Below, piece after piece: positions 45,229 to 55,500 of a stretch of DNA of 64,000 nucleotides (the first letter of the stretch is position 1; each line of letters begins with the position of its first letter). This DNA is from Dokdonia sp. Hel_I_53. GTDB taxonomy: Bacteria; Bacteroidota; Bacteroidia; Flavobacteriales; Flavobacteriaceae. Below the pieces are notes generated by a model, which saw only the letters and a list, made by a program, of their open reading frames with translations, was not told the origin of the DNA and searched no databases. The DNA is taken from the NCBI RefSeq assembly GCF_007827465.1, contig NZ_VISL01000001.1:2747001-2811000 (forward strand). The letters run 5' to 3'. The translations under genes were made by a program, and so were the position numbers.

Positions 45229-46491
45229 TTAAGGCTTATCTTCCTTCTTCTGAAAATAATCTAGCACACGCAAACTGCTTAGTCCGTGTACTAAAATGCT
45301 AAAAAGGATTACATAGCTAGTAATTCCAAAAAGTTCTTCATACTCAGAAAAATTTCCGTTGAGTAGTGCATAACTTAGATAAAAAAAACTGCCGATACCT
45401 CTAATCCCAAAAAAACTAATGGCCCATTTTTTTGCGATAGAAAATTCTGTAGTACACATGGCTAGGTAACCAAAAAGAGGTCTTAAGACCAATACAAATA
45501 GAAGACTAGCTAAAACTCCCCAGCCGTCTGTATACGACAATATTCCTGAGAGTAATGCGCCACCAAAAAAAATGGTCCAGAGAGAAACTAAAAGCTTTTC
45601 AGTTTCTTCTGCAAATTGTAGCATACTCGTATTTTCATTGTTTTGAACGTCCTTATGACAATAATATTGAATGAAAACACCTGCCGTAAACACGCTTAAA
45701 AAACCATAAGTACCTAAAACCTCTGCTAATCCGTAAGAGAGAAAGGTAAGTGATACAGCTATAAATCCGTTGAGAATATATTGTTGATGTTCTTTACCAT
45801 GGTATTGAATAAACCAGCTATAAATGAAACCTATCACAGCACCTATAAGTATTCCTCCTATGATCTTGAAGAAAAAGTAATAGCCGATAAAATGAGGCCA
45901 ATCTATTTCTGAAAAGCTAGCCTCATTACTCCATAGTATAGCAAGAAATACAAAAGGAAATGCAAAACCATCATTTATTCCAGCTTCTGCTGTAAGTGTG
46001 AATCTTAAGCCTGTATTTTTTTGCTTATAGTCTTGATTTTTTTCTAATTGGAGTTCGCTTGCAAGTACAGGATCTGTTGGGGCTAGAATTGCAGCTAGTA
46101 ATAATGATACAGGACCATTTAAATCTAAAAGATAATGTGCAATCAAAAATACTGCGACCATAAATAAAGGCATTGTAATCGCAATAAGGGAAAGTGGTTT
46201 TTTCCAATCCCTCCATTGGTAACTAGTCCCTATTTTTAATCCAGCAGTCATTAAACTAATAATAACAATTACTTCACTTACAATCTTTCCAAATTTTAAT
46301 TCCCATAAAGGATCTGGCCAAGGTAGAGGAGCACCTACACTAAAGAGTGCCATACCCAATAGGAGTAGTGGAATTATATATGTAATTTTTATTTTTTTAG
46401 AATATACGGGTATAAATGCCATTAGTGATATAGCAAATCCTAAAAAGGCTAAAGCAGTAATATAGGTGGGTATTTTTACTAAAAAAATCAT
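45229..46491 (-). CDS. Cation:proton antiporter (CPA1/NhaP-like)
   Basis: This inner-membrane antiporter of 420 residues has about 12 hydrophobic spans. The ion-binding region is AAILAPTDPVLASELQ (near residue 137), and a conserved EAGINDGFAFPFVFLAIL segment lies near residue 168, both typical of CPA1 Na+(K+)/H+ exchangers. A late FFGIRGIGSFFYLSYAL segment matches the conserved Arg-containing helix. It would exchange sodium or potassium for protons. The start ATG at 46491 directly follows the stop of the upstream mutarotase-like gene, so the two are cotranscribed. Confidence 0.9.
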   Translation of the reverse strand: MIFLVKIPTYITALAFLGFAISLMAFIPVYSKKIKITYIIPLLLLGMALFSVGAPLPWPDPLWELKFGKIVSEVIVIISLMTAGLKIGTSYQWRDWKKPLSLIAITMPLFMVAVFLIAHYLLDLNGPVSLLLAAILAPTDPVLASELQLEKNQDYKQKNTGLRFTLTAEAGINDGFAFPFVFLAILWSNEASFSEIDWPHFIGYYFFFKIIGGILIGAVIGFIYSWFIQYHGKEHQQYILNGFIAVSLTFLSYGLAEVLGTYGFLSVFTAGVFIQYYCHKDVQNNENTSMLQFAEETEKLLVSLWTIFFGGALLSGILSYTDGWGVLASLLFVLVLRPLFGYLAMCTTEFSIAKKWAISFFGIRGIGSFFYLSYALLNGNFSEYEELFGITSYVILFSILVHGLSSLRVLDYFQKKEDKP

Positions 46492-47364
46492 TTACTCTAT
46501 CTTAGTTTCTATAGTGATTTTATAACTTTCATTAGGGGCAAGCGCCTTATAGGATTCTTTCTGTGTGATATCTAAAGATTCATTTATATGATCAGGAAGA
46601 CCTAACCAAGGTTCTATGCATATATAATCTGCTTTTGGTTTTGACCAAAGTGCCAAATTAGGATACCCTTCAAAATGAACGACAATTCCTTTTTTTCTAG
46701 ATTTTTCGCGTAAGCGCACCCAATTATAATCTATGTCAGAAAAAATAAGTGCATCCTCGTTAAAGAGTGTTGCAGAGAGCGATAGGAATCCGTTCTTATA
46801 CTCAATGTCTCTAAATTTTGATGTAAGTAACCCTGAAGGATCAAGCATATGTGATTTTAGAGGCTTTTTAGTGGGTATTTCAATAACATAATCAGATAAT
46901 TTTTTCGTAGAAGTTATCGGGCAAGCGTATGCAGTGTGCCCTCCACAAGTAAAATACAGATCAACAGAATCTAAATTATGAATTTCATAGGTCATTTGTA
47001 AACAATGTTTTTCCAGTGTATAGGTAACTTTAAAGAAAAATGCAAAAGGATATTGCTTAAGTGTACGCTGAGAATTTGAGAGCATAAAAGAACAAGATTC
47101 ACCTGTTTTTTTATGGAAAGTTAAGTTTTTATTATCCCTAACAATACCATGTTTAGGCATATCGTAGCTTACTCCTTTATATAGAATCTTATCTCCTTTA
47201 ATTGTCCCTATGGCTGGAAAGAGTATAGGTGAACTGCTACGCCAGACGGTTGGATCAACTTGCCAGATAGACTCTTTCCCTGTTTGCTTACTTTTTAAGG
47301 AGCGTATTTCTGCTCCATCTGGGCTTATATCACAGGTAAGAAAATCATTTTCGATAGAATACAT
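46492..47364 (-). CDS. Aldose 1-epimerase family (LacX/mutarotase-like) protein
   Basis: The 290-residue protein has the beta-sandwich of galactose mutarotases. Visible motifs are a central MPKHGIVRD segment (active-site His), a CGGHTAYACP segment carrying the second histidine, and an acidic YICIEPWLGLPDH near the C-terminus, where the catalytic glutamate should be. The LacX-like subgroup acts on unknown sugars, perhaps sugar phosphates. It is followed without a gap by the antiporter gene. Given the neighbouring glucan locus it may handle glucose released from laminarin, but that link is only positional. Confidence 0.87.
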   Translation of the reverse strand: MYSIENDFLTCDISPDGAEIRSLKSKQTGKESIWQVDPTVWRSSSPILFPAIGTIKGDKILYKGVSYDMPKHGIVRDNKNLTFHKKTGESCSFMLSNSQRTLKQYPFAFFFKVTYTLEKHCLQMTYEIHNLDSVDLYFTCGGHTAYACPITSTKKLSDYVIEIPTKKPLKSHMLDPSGLLTSKFRDIEYKNGFLSLSATLFNEDALIFSDIDYNWVRLREKSRKKGIVVHFEGYPNLALWSKPKADYICIEPWLGLPDHINESLDITQKESYKALAPNESYKITIETKIE

Positions 47365-47480
47365 ATTTTCGCTAATATAGCTTTACTGTTAATTTTTAAA
47401 ATACCGTAATAAAGATAGCATGAGTAGTTCTAGTTACTTAGTTTTAACTATTCTACGTTTAGCGCACTATAACGTGAATA

Positions 47481-48335
47481 TTATTTTATAGGGACATCAA
47501 TAGCGTGATACATCTCCATCACAGCCTCTTTACCATATAATCTTTCTAATCTTCTTACGGTAAAATGAGCAGTGGCTACTTTTTGAAAGTGTGTAATAAA
47601 AAGTAAATTAAGTCCTGCACCAGTAGCAGCACCTACAAAAGGTATGGCCTGTGTAGCGAACTTATCAAGCACTTGTGTGCTGTATCTAGAAATAACTTTA
47701 CCCATAAAACCACCCATAGCTCCAGGAGTATTTGCAGCGATAGATTGTAAAAACTTTTTAGTGCCTTCTTTTGCTATGGTAGATGCCACTTGGGAAAGAG
47801 CTTGATCTAGGGCAATGCGAGTACCGTAATAACTGCTATCTAAAGCGTCGTCATCTAAAGAGCCACCACCTAGTGCAAACACTTGCAGGCAATTAAGTTG
47901 CACCTCGGGATCTGTAATATCTTCTCCCTGACTTCGTGCAATGTCCATAATAGACCTCATTAAGAATTTTGTGCTTAGTAAGATGTCTGTTGTTAAGCCA
48001 GCAATACCAAAGAAACCACCCACAAGTCCCGTTCCAGTGGTTACTACTTTGTACATTCTGTTAGAGGCTGTAGGTTGTATTTTTTTGCTTTTAAGCGTTT
48101 TTAAATTTGCTTTTACACTTAACTGTAACGCTTTCTTTACGGTCTCTGTAATTTTACTTTGGTATTTCTCTGGAACTAATGCGATGCCTTTTTCTATAGG
48201 AGTGCCTACAGTGTTGAGTGCCTTCATAGCAAAAGGAACCGCAGTGAGATTTTTTTTTGCTTTGCTAAGAATCGCAATGTCTTCCTCTGGAATTTGTTGC
48301 GTTATATGATGTTTTTGGTTTGATAGCTTATTCAT
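47481..48335 (-). CDS. EcsC family protein
   Basis: The 284-residue protein matches the EcsC family, known from the Bacillus ecs locus but of unknown biochemical role. The visible core is rich in Gly/Ala hydrophobic stretches (VVTTGTGLVGGFFGIAGLTTDILLSTKFLMRSIMDIA, about 100-135, and AIPFVGAATGAGLNLLFITHF near residue 240), suggesting membrane association. Downstream of the first comes LQVFALGGGSLDDDA, typical of the family. No enzyme motif is seen. It is divergent from the Fpg/Nei-like gene. Confidence 0.88.
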   Translation of the reverse strand: MNKLSNQKHHITQQIPEEDIAILSKAKKNLTAVPFAMKALNTVGTPIEKGIALVPEKYQSKITETVKKALQLSVKANLKTLKSKKIQPTASNRMYKVVTTGTGLVGGFFGIAGLTTDILLSTKFLMRSIMDIARSQGEDITDPEVQLNCLQVFALGGGSLDDDALDSSYYGTRIALDQALSQVASTIAKEGTKKFLQSIAANTPGAMGGFMGKVISRYSTQVLDKFATQAIPFVGAATGAGLNLLFITHFQKVATAHFTVRRLERLYGKEAVMEMYHAIDVPIK

Positions 48336-48392
48336 AGATAATCATGCCATTTTAAGTAAAGTTACGGGATTATAAATGAATTGTCTTTTTTT

Positions 48393-48407
48393 GCTTTCGC
48401 GAAAGCG
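48393..48407. repeat. Dispersed palindrome, 15 of 16 bases, intergenic
   Basis: GCTTTCGCGAAAGCG with T in place of the first C, in the divergent gap between the EcsC and Fpg-like genes. Confidence 0.8.
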
Positions 48408-48579
48408 GGAACTAAATAGATACTACATTCTAAATTTCCTAATTATATGTTTATAATTTCATGTGTTGACATTTTTTAGTAGGATAACGGTACATATTTT
48501 AATAAGGAATAAGTAATTTTCCTATTACTAATTTATTACTCAATACTAGTTTAAAACCTTGTACATTAAATCGCTTTAA

Positions 48580-49362
48580 ATGCCAGAGTTACCAGAAGTT
48601 TACGGATATCAACAATATATTAATAGTACCTGTTTGCAGCAAAAAATACTGTCAATAGATGTTAGAGATACAAGGCTTATTAAAATGCCACTAAGTGATC
48701 TTAAAAAGATGCTTATTGGAAATAGCTGGGTAGGTACAGAACGTATAGGTAAATATCTCTTTATACATGTAAATACTGGTGAAGTGTTAGTGATGCATTT
48801 TGGTATGACAGGTAGGCCTAGCTATTATCATGAGTCTGTAGAGCGTCCACGCTTTGGGCATATCGAGATTGTATTTGATAATGGATATCACTTTGCGTTT
48901 GAAAACAAGCGTAAGTTTGGCTGGTGGGATATGACTCGTTCAGTTGAGGAGTATCGCACAGCACATAAGCTTAATGTAGATGCCAGAGATCTTAACTATG
49001 GGCAGTTTAAAGAAGTAGTAGCTCATCGTAAGACAGCCATTAAAAATGTTCTTATGAATCAAAGTGTAACTACAGGCGTGGGAAACTGGATAGCAGATGA
49101 TGTGTTGTATCAGTCTCAAATACACCCACTCAAAAAAGCAAATGAATTAACAGAGGAAGAACTCAAAACAGTCTATGCAAAGTTGCAACATGTATTAGAA
49201 GTAGCTATTAGTCATGAAGCGAGATACCAAGATTTTCCAGATTACTTTTTAATACACAATCGTAAAGGACGAGAGGGGTGTTATCATACAGGAGTAACAC
49301 TTGAAAAAATTAAAATAGGAGGGAGGACGACTTATTATAGTCCAGAGTGGCAGAAAATATAG
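48580..49362 (+). CDS. Fpg/Nei-type DNA glycosylase lacking zinc-finger cysteines
   Basis: The 260-residue protein begins MPELPEV, with catalytic Pro2 and Glu3 of the Fpg/Nei family. The beta-hairpin lysine is in ERIGKYLF (near residue 58), and the helix-two-turn-helix is VGNWIADDVLYQSQIHP. The DNA-binding finger is degenerate: the usual PCxxCG...CPxCQ has become GCYHTG...YSPEWQ, keeping only one of four cysteines, so it is probably a zincless finger of the type described for NEIL1 and some plant or mimivirus enzymes. It likely removes oxidised bases, with the lesion spectrum unknown. It is monocistronic and followed by a terminator. Confidence 0.88.
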   Translation: MPELPEVYGYQQYINSTCLQQKILSIDVRDTRLIKMPLSDLKKMLIGNSWVGTERIGKYLFIHVNTGEVLVMHFGMTGRPSYYHESVERPRFGHIEIVFDNGYHFAFENKRKFGWWDMTRSVEEYRTAHKLNVDARDLNYGQFKEVVAHRKTAIKNVLMNQSVTTGVGNWIADDVLYQSQIHPLKKANELTEEELKTVYAKLQHVLEVAISHEARYQDFPDYFLIHNRKGREGCYHTGVTLEKIKIGGRTTYYSPEWQKI

Positions 49363-49493
49363 TTGGTATAGTAGAGATTGAATCCTCTCCTAATTATAAA
49401 TATTCTAATTATTTTAAAATCATCTTATTTAATTTTATGTACCAAATTAATTATAGCTTTTTCAATGCGAGTAAATTATACTACATTTAAATA

Positions 49494-49527
49494 AAAAGGA
49501 TATAACCATTCTAAGAAATATCCTTTT
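49494..49527. terminator. Terminator between the Fpg-like gene and the SprB-like operon
   Basis: AAAAGGATAT (49494-49503) pairs with ATATCCTTTT (49518-49527) around a 14-nt loop. It lies between convergent genes and has T-rich ends in both directions, so it probably works for both. Confidence 0.65.
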
Positions 49528-49553
49528 AATTATCTAAAACCATTGATAATTAT

Positions 49554-52500
49554 TTATTCAATAATTATTTTCTTGAGCATAGTAGAATTTGGAGTTTCAA
49601 CTAGAATGAAATAAACTCCTGCGGGAACACTTAAATTGAAACTTTCTGAATAGAAGACTTGATCTTCTAATAATCTTGAATCAATAACATTATTGCTGTT
49701 AATTCCAAAAATTTTAATACTTAAAGGCATTGCTTCCCTCAATTCTATATCTACACTAAAGATTCCAGAAGAAGGATTCGGATATACGATTAACGAAGAT
49801 ATTAAAGGATCATTAGATGAGTTTAATTCTACATTAAAATCTTCTCCATCTATAACCACAATTTGCTTAATTTGAATATCAGTACAATTTCCATTAGTTA
49901 TCATTAAAACAATCTCATACTCACCCGCTGTATCGAAGCTTAGTTCTACATAATCTGTATCCATTTCCAAAATAGATGCTTCATCAGGAAGAATCCACTC
50001 AACAGTATTCGGGAAAGGTTCACTTACTTGAACCATGATAAATGGTTGATTAGTAAATACTTGTGAAGAGACTAAAAATTCAGCATTGATTGGTTGTTGA
50101 GCAGTGGCCACAAAAATTTCATCAGTTACAATACAACCACTTGTATTAGTGGCTGTGACCGTATATGACCCTTCTTCGAAAAGAACAACTTGTGCGCTTG
50201 AACTTGTGAATCCATTATCTGAGAACCATTCATAAGTAACTCCATCAATAATAGTTGCGTCTAGTTCTAAAGTTTGATCTAAGCAAAGAGTAATATCTGA
50301 TCCAAGATCAATGATTGTTTCTGTAGGTTCTGTAACCTCATAAGTTTCAATATATTCACATCCTTTACTGTCAATAATAGAAACCTGATAATTCCCAGCT
50401 TCTAAGTCACTAATATAGTCAGTTGAGTCTCCATTGTCCCAGACATATGTATAGGGTGGCGTTCCACCGTTAGCTATTAATTGAATACTACCATCATTCC
50501 CACCATAACAGGTAGTATTTGTAATAGTATTACTTGCCACTAAATCTGGCGGTGGAATTAGTGTTATCATTTTACTAGTGACACATCCAAATTGATCAGA
50601 CACCGTGAGTACATATTCACCTGGTAGCGTATTTGAGAGATCTGGTGTTGTAGCTCCTGTATTCCAAATGTAATTGTAATTTGAAATTCCACCAGTAACT
50701 AGTGATGTGATGGTCCAGTCGTTACCATCTCCACATAAACTATATTCTGCAGTTAATGTTACGATTAACGCATCTGGTTCGGTAATTTCTATGATCTCAC
50801 TAGAGGTAATATTAGCATTAGCGTCAGTGATCACTACATAATAAGTTCCAGCATTTATGGCAGCAAGTACAGCATTTGTACCAATAACTTCTGTAGTCGA
50901 CGTATCAAACCATTCAAAATTGTAATCATTAGGAGCGTTTGAGAAAGGTACGCCTCCTATTGCAGTTGCAGATAGAATTCCAGACGAATCACCATTACAT
51001 AAAATAATGTTTGTAATTTCAGCACTTACTGTTAGCGGATCTGGTTCTGTTACTTCAAATTCTGTTGGGGTGATAGTACAGCCATTTGCATCCGTAACTA
51101 TGAGTGTGTAGGTTCCTGCACTTACATTTGTTATAGAATCTGATGTTGAGATGATAGTACCGAGATTGTCAACCCATAAATACTCATAATTAAGAGTTCC
51201 TCCAGATATCATCACAGAAACACTACCATTACTTAATCCATTACCTGAGCTATTAATAACGTTTGTACTTGCGATAGTTAGTTTGTCAGGCTGTGCTACT
51301 GATACAGGAACATTTACTAGACTTCCGTTGTTATTATAGGTACAATCGAGAGTATCTCTTACTCTTATTTCATAATCACCTTCTGGAAGATTAGAAATTG
51401 TTGTAGAGGTACCATTATCAAAAGTAATCCAGCCAGTAGGATAACTCGACCCTACTAAACGATAAACATATTCGTAGGTGCCATTTCCTCCCTCTGCTGT
51501 TACTGTAATAGTTCCATTTGATTGATCAAAACATTTTACCTCTGTAGTACTGGCACTAGCTATTACTGCATCGGGTTCTGTAATAACTATAGGAGCACTA
51601 ATTTCTGTAATAGATTGAATTGCGTCATAGACTTCCACGTAATAAGTGCCAGCTGGTACTTGAACTATAGATGTAAATAAATTTGAGAGTGGTACAGGTG
51701 GATTAAAAGAAGCATCATACCAAGTAAAGGTATTAACCCCAGTATTTGTAGTTACAGTTATTTCTCCATCATTACCTCCAAAACAAGAGACAGAATTTGT
51801 TTGTTCAATATCAACAAGTAACTCTCCAGGAAGCCCCAATGTAAACGTATTTGTAATTGTACAAGAGAAAGGGCTACTGTCTGTAATGGTCAAGGTATAA
51901 TCACCTTCTGGAAGGTTAGAAATACTAGTTGCAGCAGCTCCAACAGAACTAGATATAATTGTACCATTTTCATCCCTCCAGTTATATGTAAATGGAGCAG
52001 TCCCGCCAAACACATTGAGACTTATAGAACCGTCGTTATTTGAGGAAGAGGGAGTTGTTACGATGATATTATTTATACCGTAGGGTTGTGGTTCTTGTAT
52101 GGTAAAGCTTTCTGTAAGAATGCAAGAGGTATCAAGTTGGTCTACGATAGTTACAGTATATGTGCCTCCTGATAAACCAGAAGCCATCAAGCCTGTGTTG
52201 TTAATATCATGATTCCAAGAAATATCATAAGCTCCAGAACCACCCGTAACATTGAGATTAATAATTCCATCTCTTGCGTTGTAGCAGGTGACATTTGTCA
52301 AAATGCCGCTGATTTCTAAAACACTTGGCTCTGTAAATTCGTAACCAATAATAGAGGTTGTATTTCCATTTCGATCTTCAATAAAAATAGTATAAAAGCC
52401 TGCTATTATATTTCCAGAATTTGAGGAGTTACTAATCTCCGTATTCGTCGAGTCTATCCAAGAGTAGGTATAAGGAGGTACACCTCCATCTACGGCAGCC

Positions 52501-55500
52501 TCTAAGCTACCAAAATCACCATTACAGGTAATACTTAATTCATTAATATTTAATGATAGCGCCTCTGGTTCTGCTACTTCAAAATCTGTTGGTGTAACGG
52601 TACAGCCGTTTATATCTGTAACTTCCAGCGTATAGGTTCCAGCTGGAACATTTGAAATAATATTTGTATTAGAAAGGATAGCCCCGTTAACATCAGTCCA
52701 CTCATAAGTATACCCAGGAGTACCTCCATTTATTACTACAGAAACACTACCATTACTTAGTCCATTACCAGAGGTATTAGTAACAGTGCTGTTATCAATC
52801 TCTAATGTTGGAGGTTCAGAGATGTTTATAGATAAGTTTGTCTGACAGTTATTAGCATCTGTTATGGTTACCGTGTAGCTACCTATACTTAAATTTGAAA
52901 TATCTTCAGTAGTTTCACCATTACTCCAGATATAGCTATAGGCAGCTCCCGTAGTAAATGGTGTTCCTCCATTAACGGTGATATCTATTGTTCCGGTTGC
53001 CCCTCCATTACAAAGAACATCTGTATGTATCTCAGAAACTGTAAAGTCTTCTGGTTGAGCAACTACAATATTAGTGTCTTGAGCGATATTACCATTTATA
53101 TCTTGAACGATTAGCGTGTATATACCTACCGCACGATCCGATAATATATTTGTTGTTGAAAGTATAATCGAGGGATTCGTATTCAAATACCATGTGTAGG
53201 AATATGAAGGTACACCACCCACAGCGGTCGCTTCAATATCTGTTGTACTATCGCCAAAACATAAATTAAGATTTGTTTGGTTAATCGTAGTGATCTCTAG
53301 AAGTGGTGGCTCTGCCACAATAAAACTCTCTTGGATGATACAATTTTTAGCATCTGTAATAGTGACGTTGTAAGTCCCTTCATCCAGTGCACTCAAGTCC
53401 TCTGTTGTAGCGTTAAAATTGATATCACCATCTTTTGTCCAGTTGTATGAATAGCCAGGAGTACCTCCGTTAGTTGTAATTGTGATGGAACCGTCTCCAG
53501 TCTCAAAACCACTTAAATTGGAAATGGCATTTGTTGTAATTGATAGTGCTGAACTAGGTTGATTTATGGTGATCGGATTTGATGTAATGCTACAACCATT
53601 TGCATCAGAAACTGTAAGCGTATATATACCTTCTGTTGTATTTAAAAGGTCTTCTGTTGAGCTTACGGTCATATTTGATTCATCCTTCCAATCATAGGTA
53701 TATGCACCTGTTCCTCCAGAGACATCTAGTAGGATACTCCCTGTAGCAGTATTAAAACAAGCAACATTTTCAGATTGAATGTTTGAAAGCGAGATAGGTG
53801 GTGGCTCTGTGAGATCAAAATCATTAGATACCATCGCGCCATTACTATCAACTACTTCTACGCGATAGTTTCCATCACTTACATTTATTAATTGTGATGT
53901 GGAAGCAGAAGCAGTTGGGATATCAACATACGCACCTGAAATAAATTCTTGCCATTGATACGTGTAATTCATAACTCCACCAGTAACCATAGCATCTAGA
54001 ATGCCCAAAGCATCTCCATTACAAGGGATTCCTGTATTCTTCAATATATCAACAGTTAACTGATCAGGTTCTGTGAGCGTAAATAATTGAGAAAAAGTAC
54101 AACCATTATTTCCAGATCCCGTATTGAAATTTGAATCTGTTACAAGAAGTGTATAGGTCCCAGCAGATAGATTAAATATATCTTCTGTAGTTTCTGTAAA
54201 AGCCGCATCTCCCGTCTTAGTCCAAGTATATGAATAGCCAGGAGTACCACCAGATACGCTCACTTCAAGGCTTCCTGTACTTTCTCCATTTATTGCTATA
54301 TCAATCTGATTATCAAGATTTATTACTACTGGGCTAGAAGGTTCATTTATAGTGATTGTTGTTGTGATAAAGCAGTTAACGCCTCCTGAAGCATCGTCTA
54401 CTCTTACAGTATAAGTACCGGCAGTAAGATCAGTTATAGCAGCAGTAGAAGCAGAAAATGATGCATCACCCGCTTTAGACCAAGCATACGTATATGTATT
54501 ACTTCCTCCTGTTACATTAACGTTACCACTTCCATTGTTTCCTCCGTTACAACTTACGTCAGTACTGTTGGTGGCAGTAAATGATAATGCAGTAGGCTCC
54601 ATTAGATTAAAATCATCTTGCACGGTAATACCATTATTATCAGTAATAATAACGCTATAATTTCCTGCCGTGAGATTATTAGCGATTGCAGTTGTAATTC
54701 CGATATTTACAGGGCTACCAGTAGTTACATTAAACCATTGATATGTATAGGGATCAGCATTAGAAGCAATACCACCATTGCCTATTGCTTCAAGAATTCC
54801 AGTTCCTCCGTTACAACTAATAGCTGCGTTTTCTTGAATGGCAACTACTAGTGGTAATGGATCTTCTAGGGTTTCCTCGAATACCTCTTCACAACCATTT
54901 TCATCGATGACTGTCACTTCATAAATACCTGCGTCAAGAGCAGAAATCACTCTAGTTGTAAAGAGAATTGCAGTACTACCATTTTTACGCCATTGATAAT
55001 CATAAGGTGCTCCTGTAGTTTTAGGTGTGCCACCCGTAAACATTATATCTATAGAACCATCCATCGCTCCTGGACTAGTAGGGTCAATAATTATAGGAGT
55101 AGGAGTAGATGATGTTGTAATCGTACTCGTGGGTTCTGTAATAGAAGCAATAGATAATTCGCCCATAGGTACTGTACCGGCGCAATTATTAGTATCTTTT
55201 ACATTTAATGTATAGGTTCCAGCAGTAACATTTTCAAGATTCTGGCTGCTACTAGAGAAATTACTATCCTCACTTTTTGTCCAAGAAAAGTTATACGAGC
55301 TGCTACCTCCAGTTACAGTAACAAATATGGAGCCATCGCTTCCATTTAAACACGAGACATCTGTAGGAGTGCCAAGAGAAAAGATTACAGGACTTACAGC
55401 GTTGATTGAAAAGATATCTGACAGAATGGATCCGTTTCCAGAACCATTAGAATCTTTTACCTCTATTCTATAATTTGCTGGGGCTAAACCAGTCGCTATA

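Noticed and set aside
46703..46716. Another palindrome copy (TTTTTCGCGTAAGCG)
   Set aside because: The core is broken (GTAA instead of GAAA) and the left arm is absent, so it is not counted; it may be a decayed copy but cannot be told from chance.
54618..55215. Short plus-strand ORFs opposite the adhesin gene
   Set aside because: Low-complexity antisense frames produced by the repeated coding sequence, with no start signal or domain.
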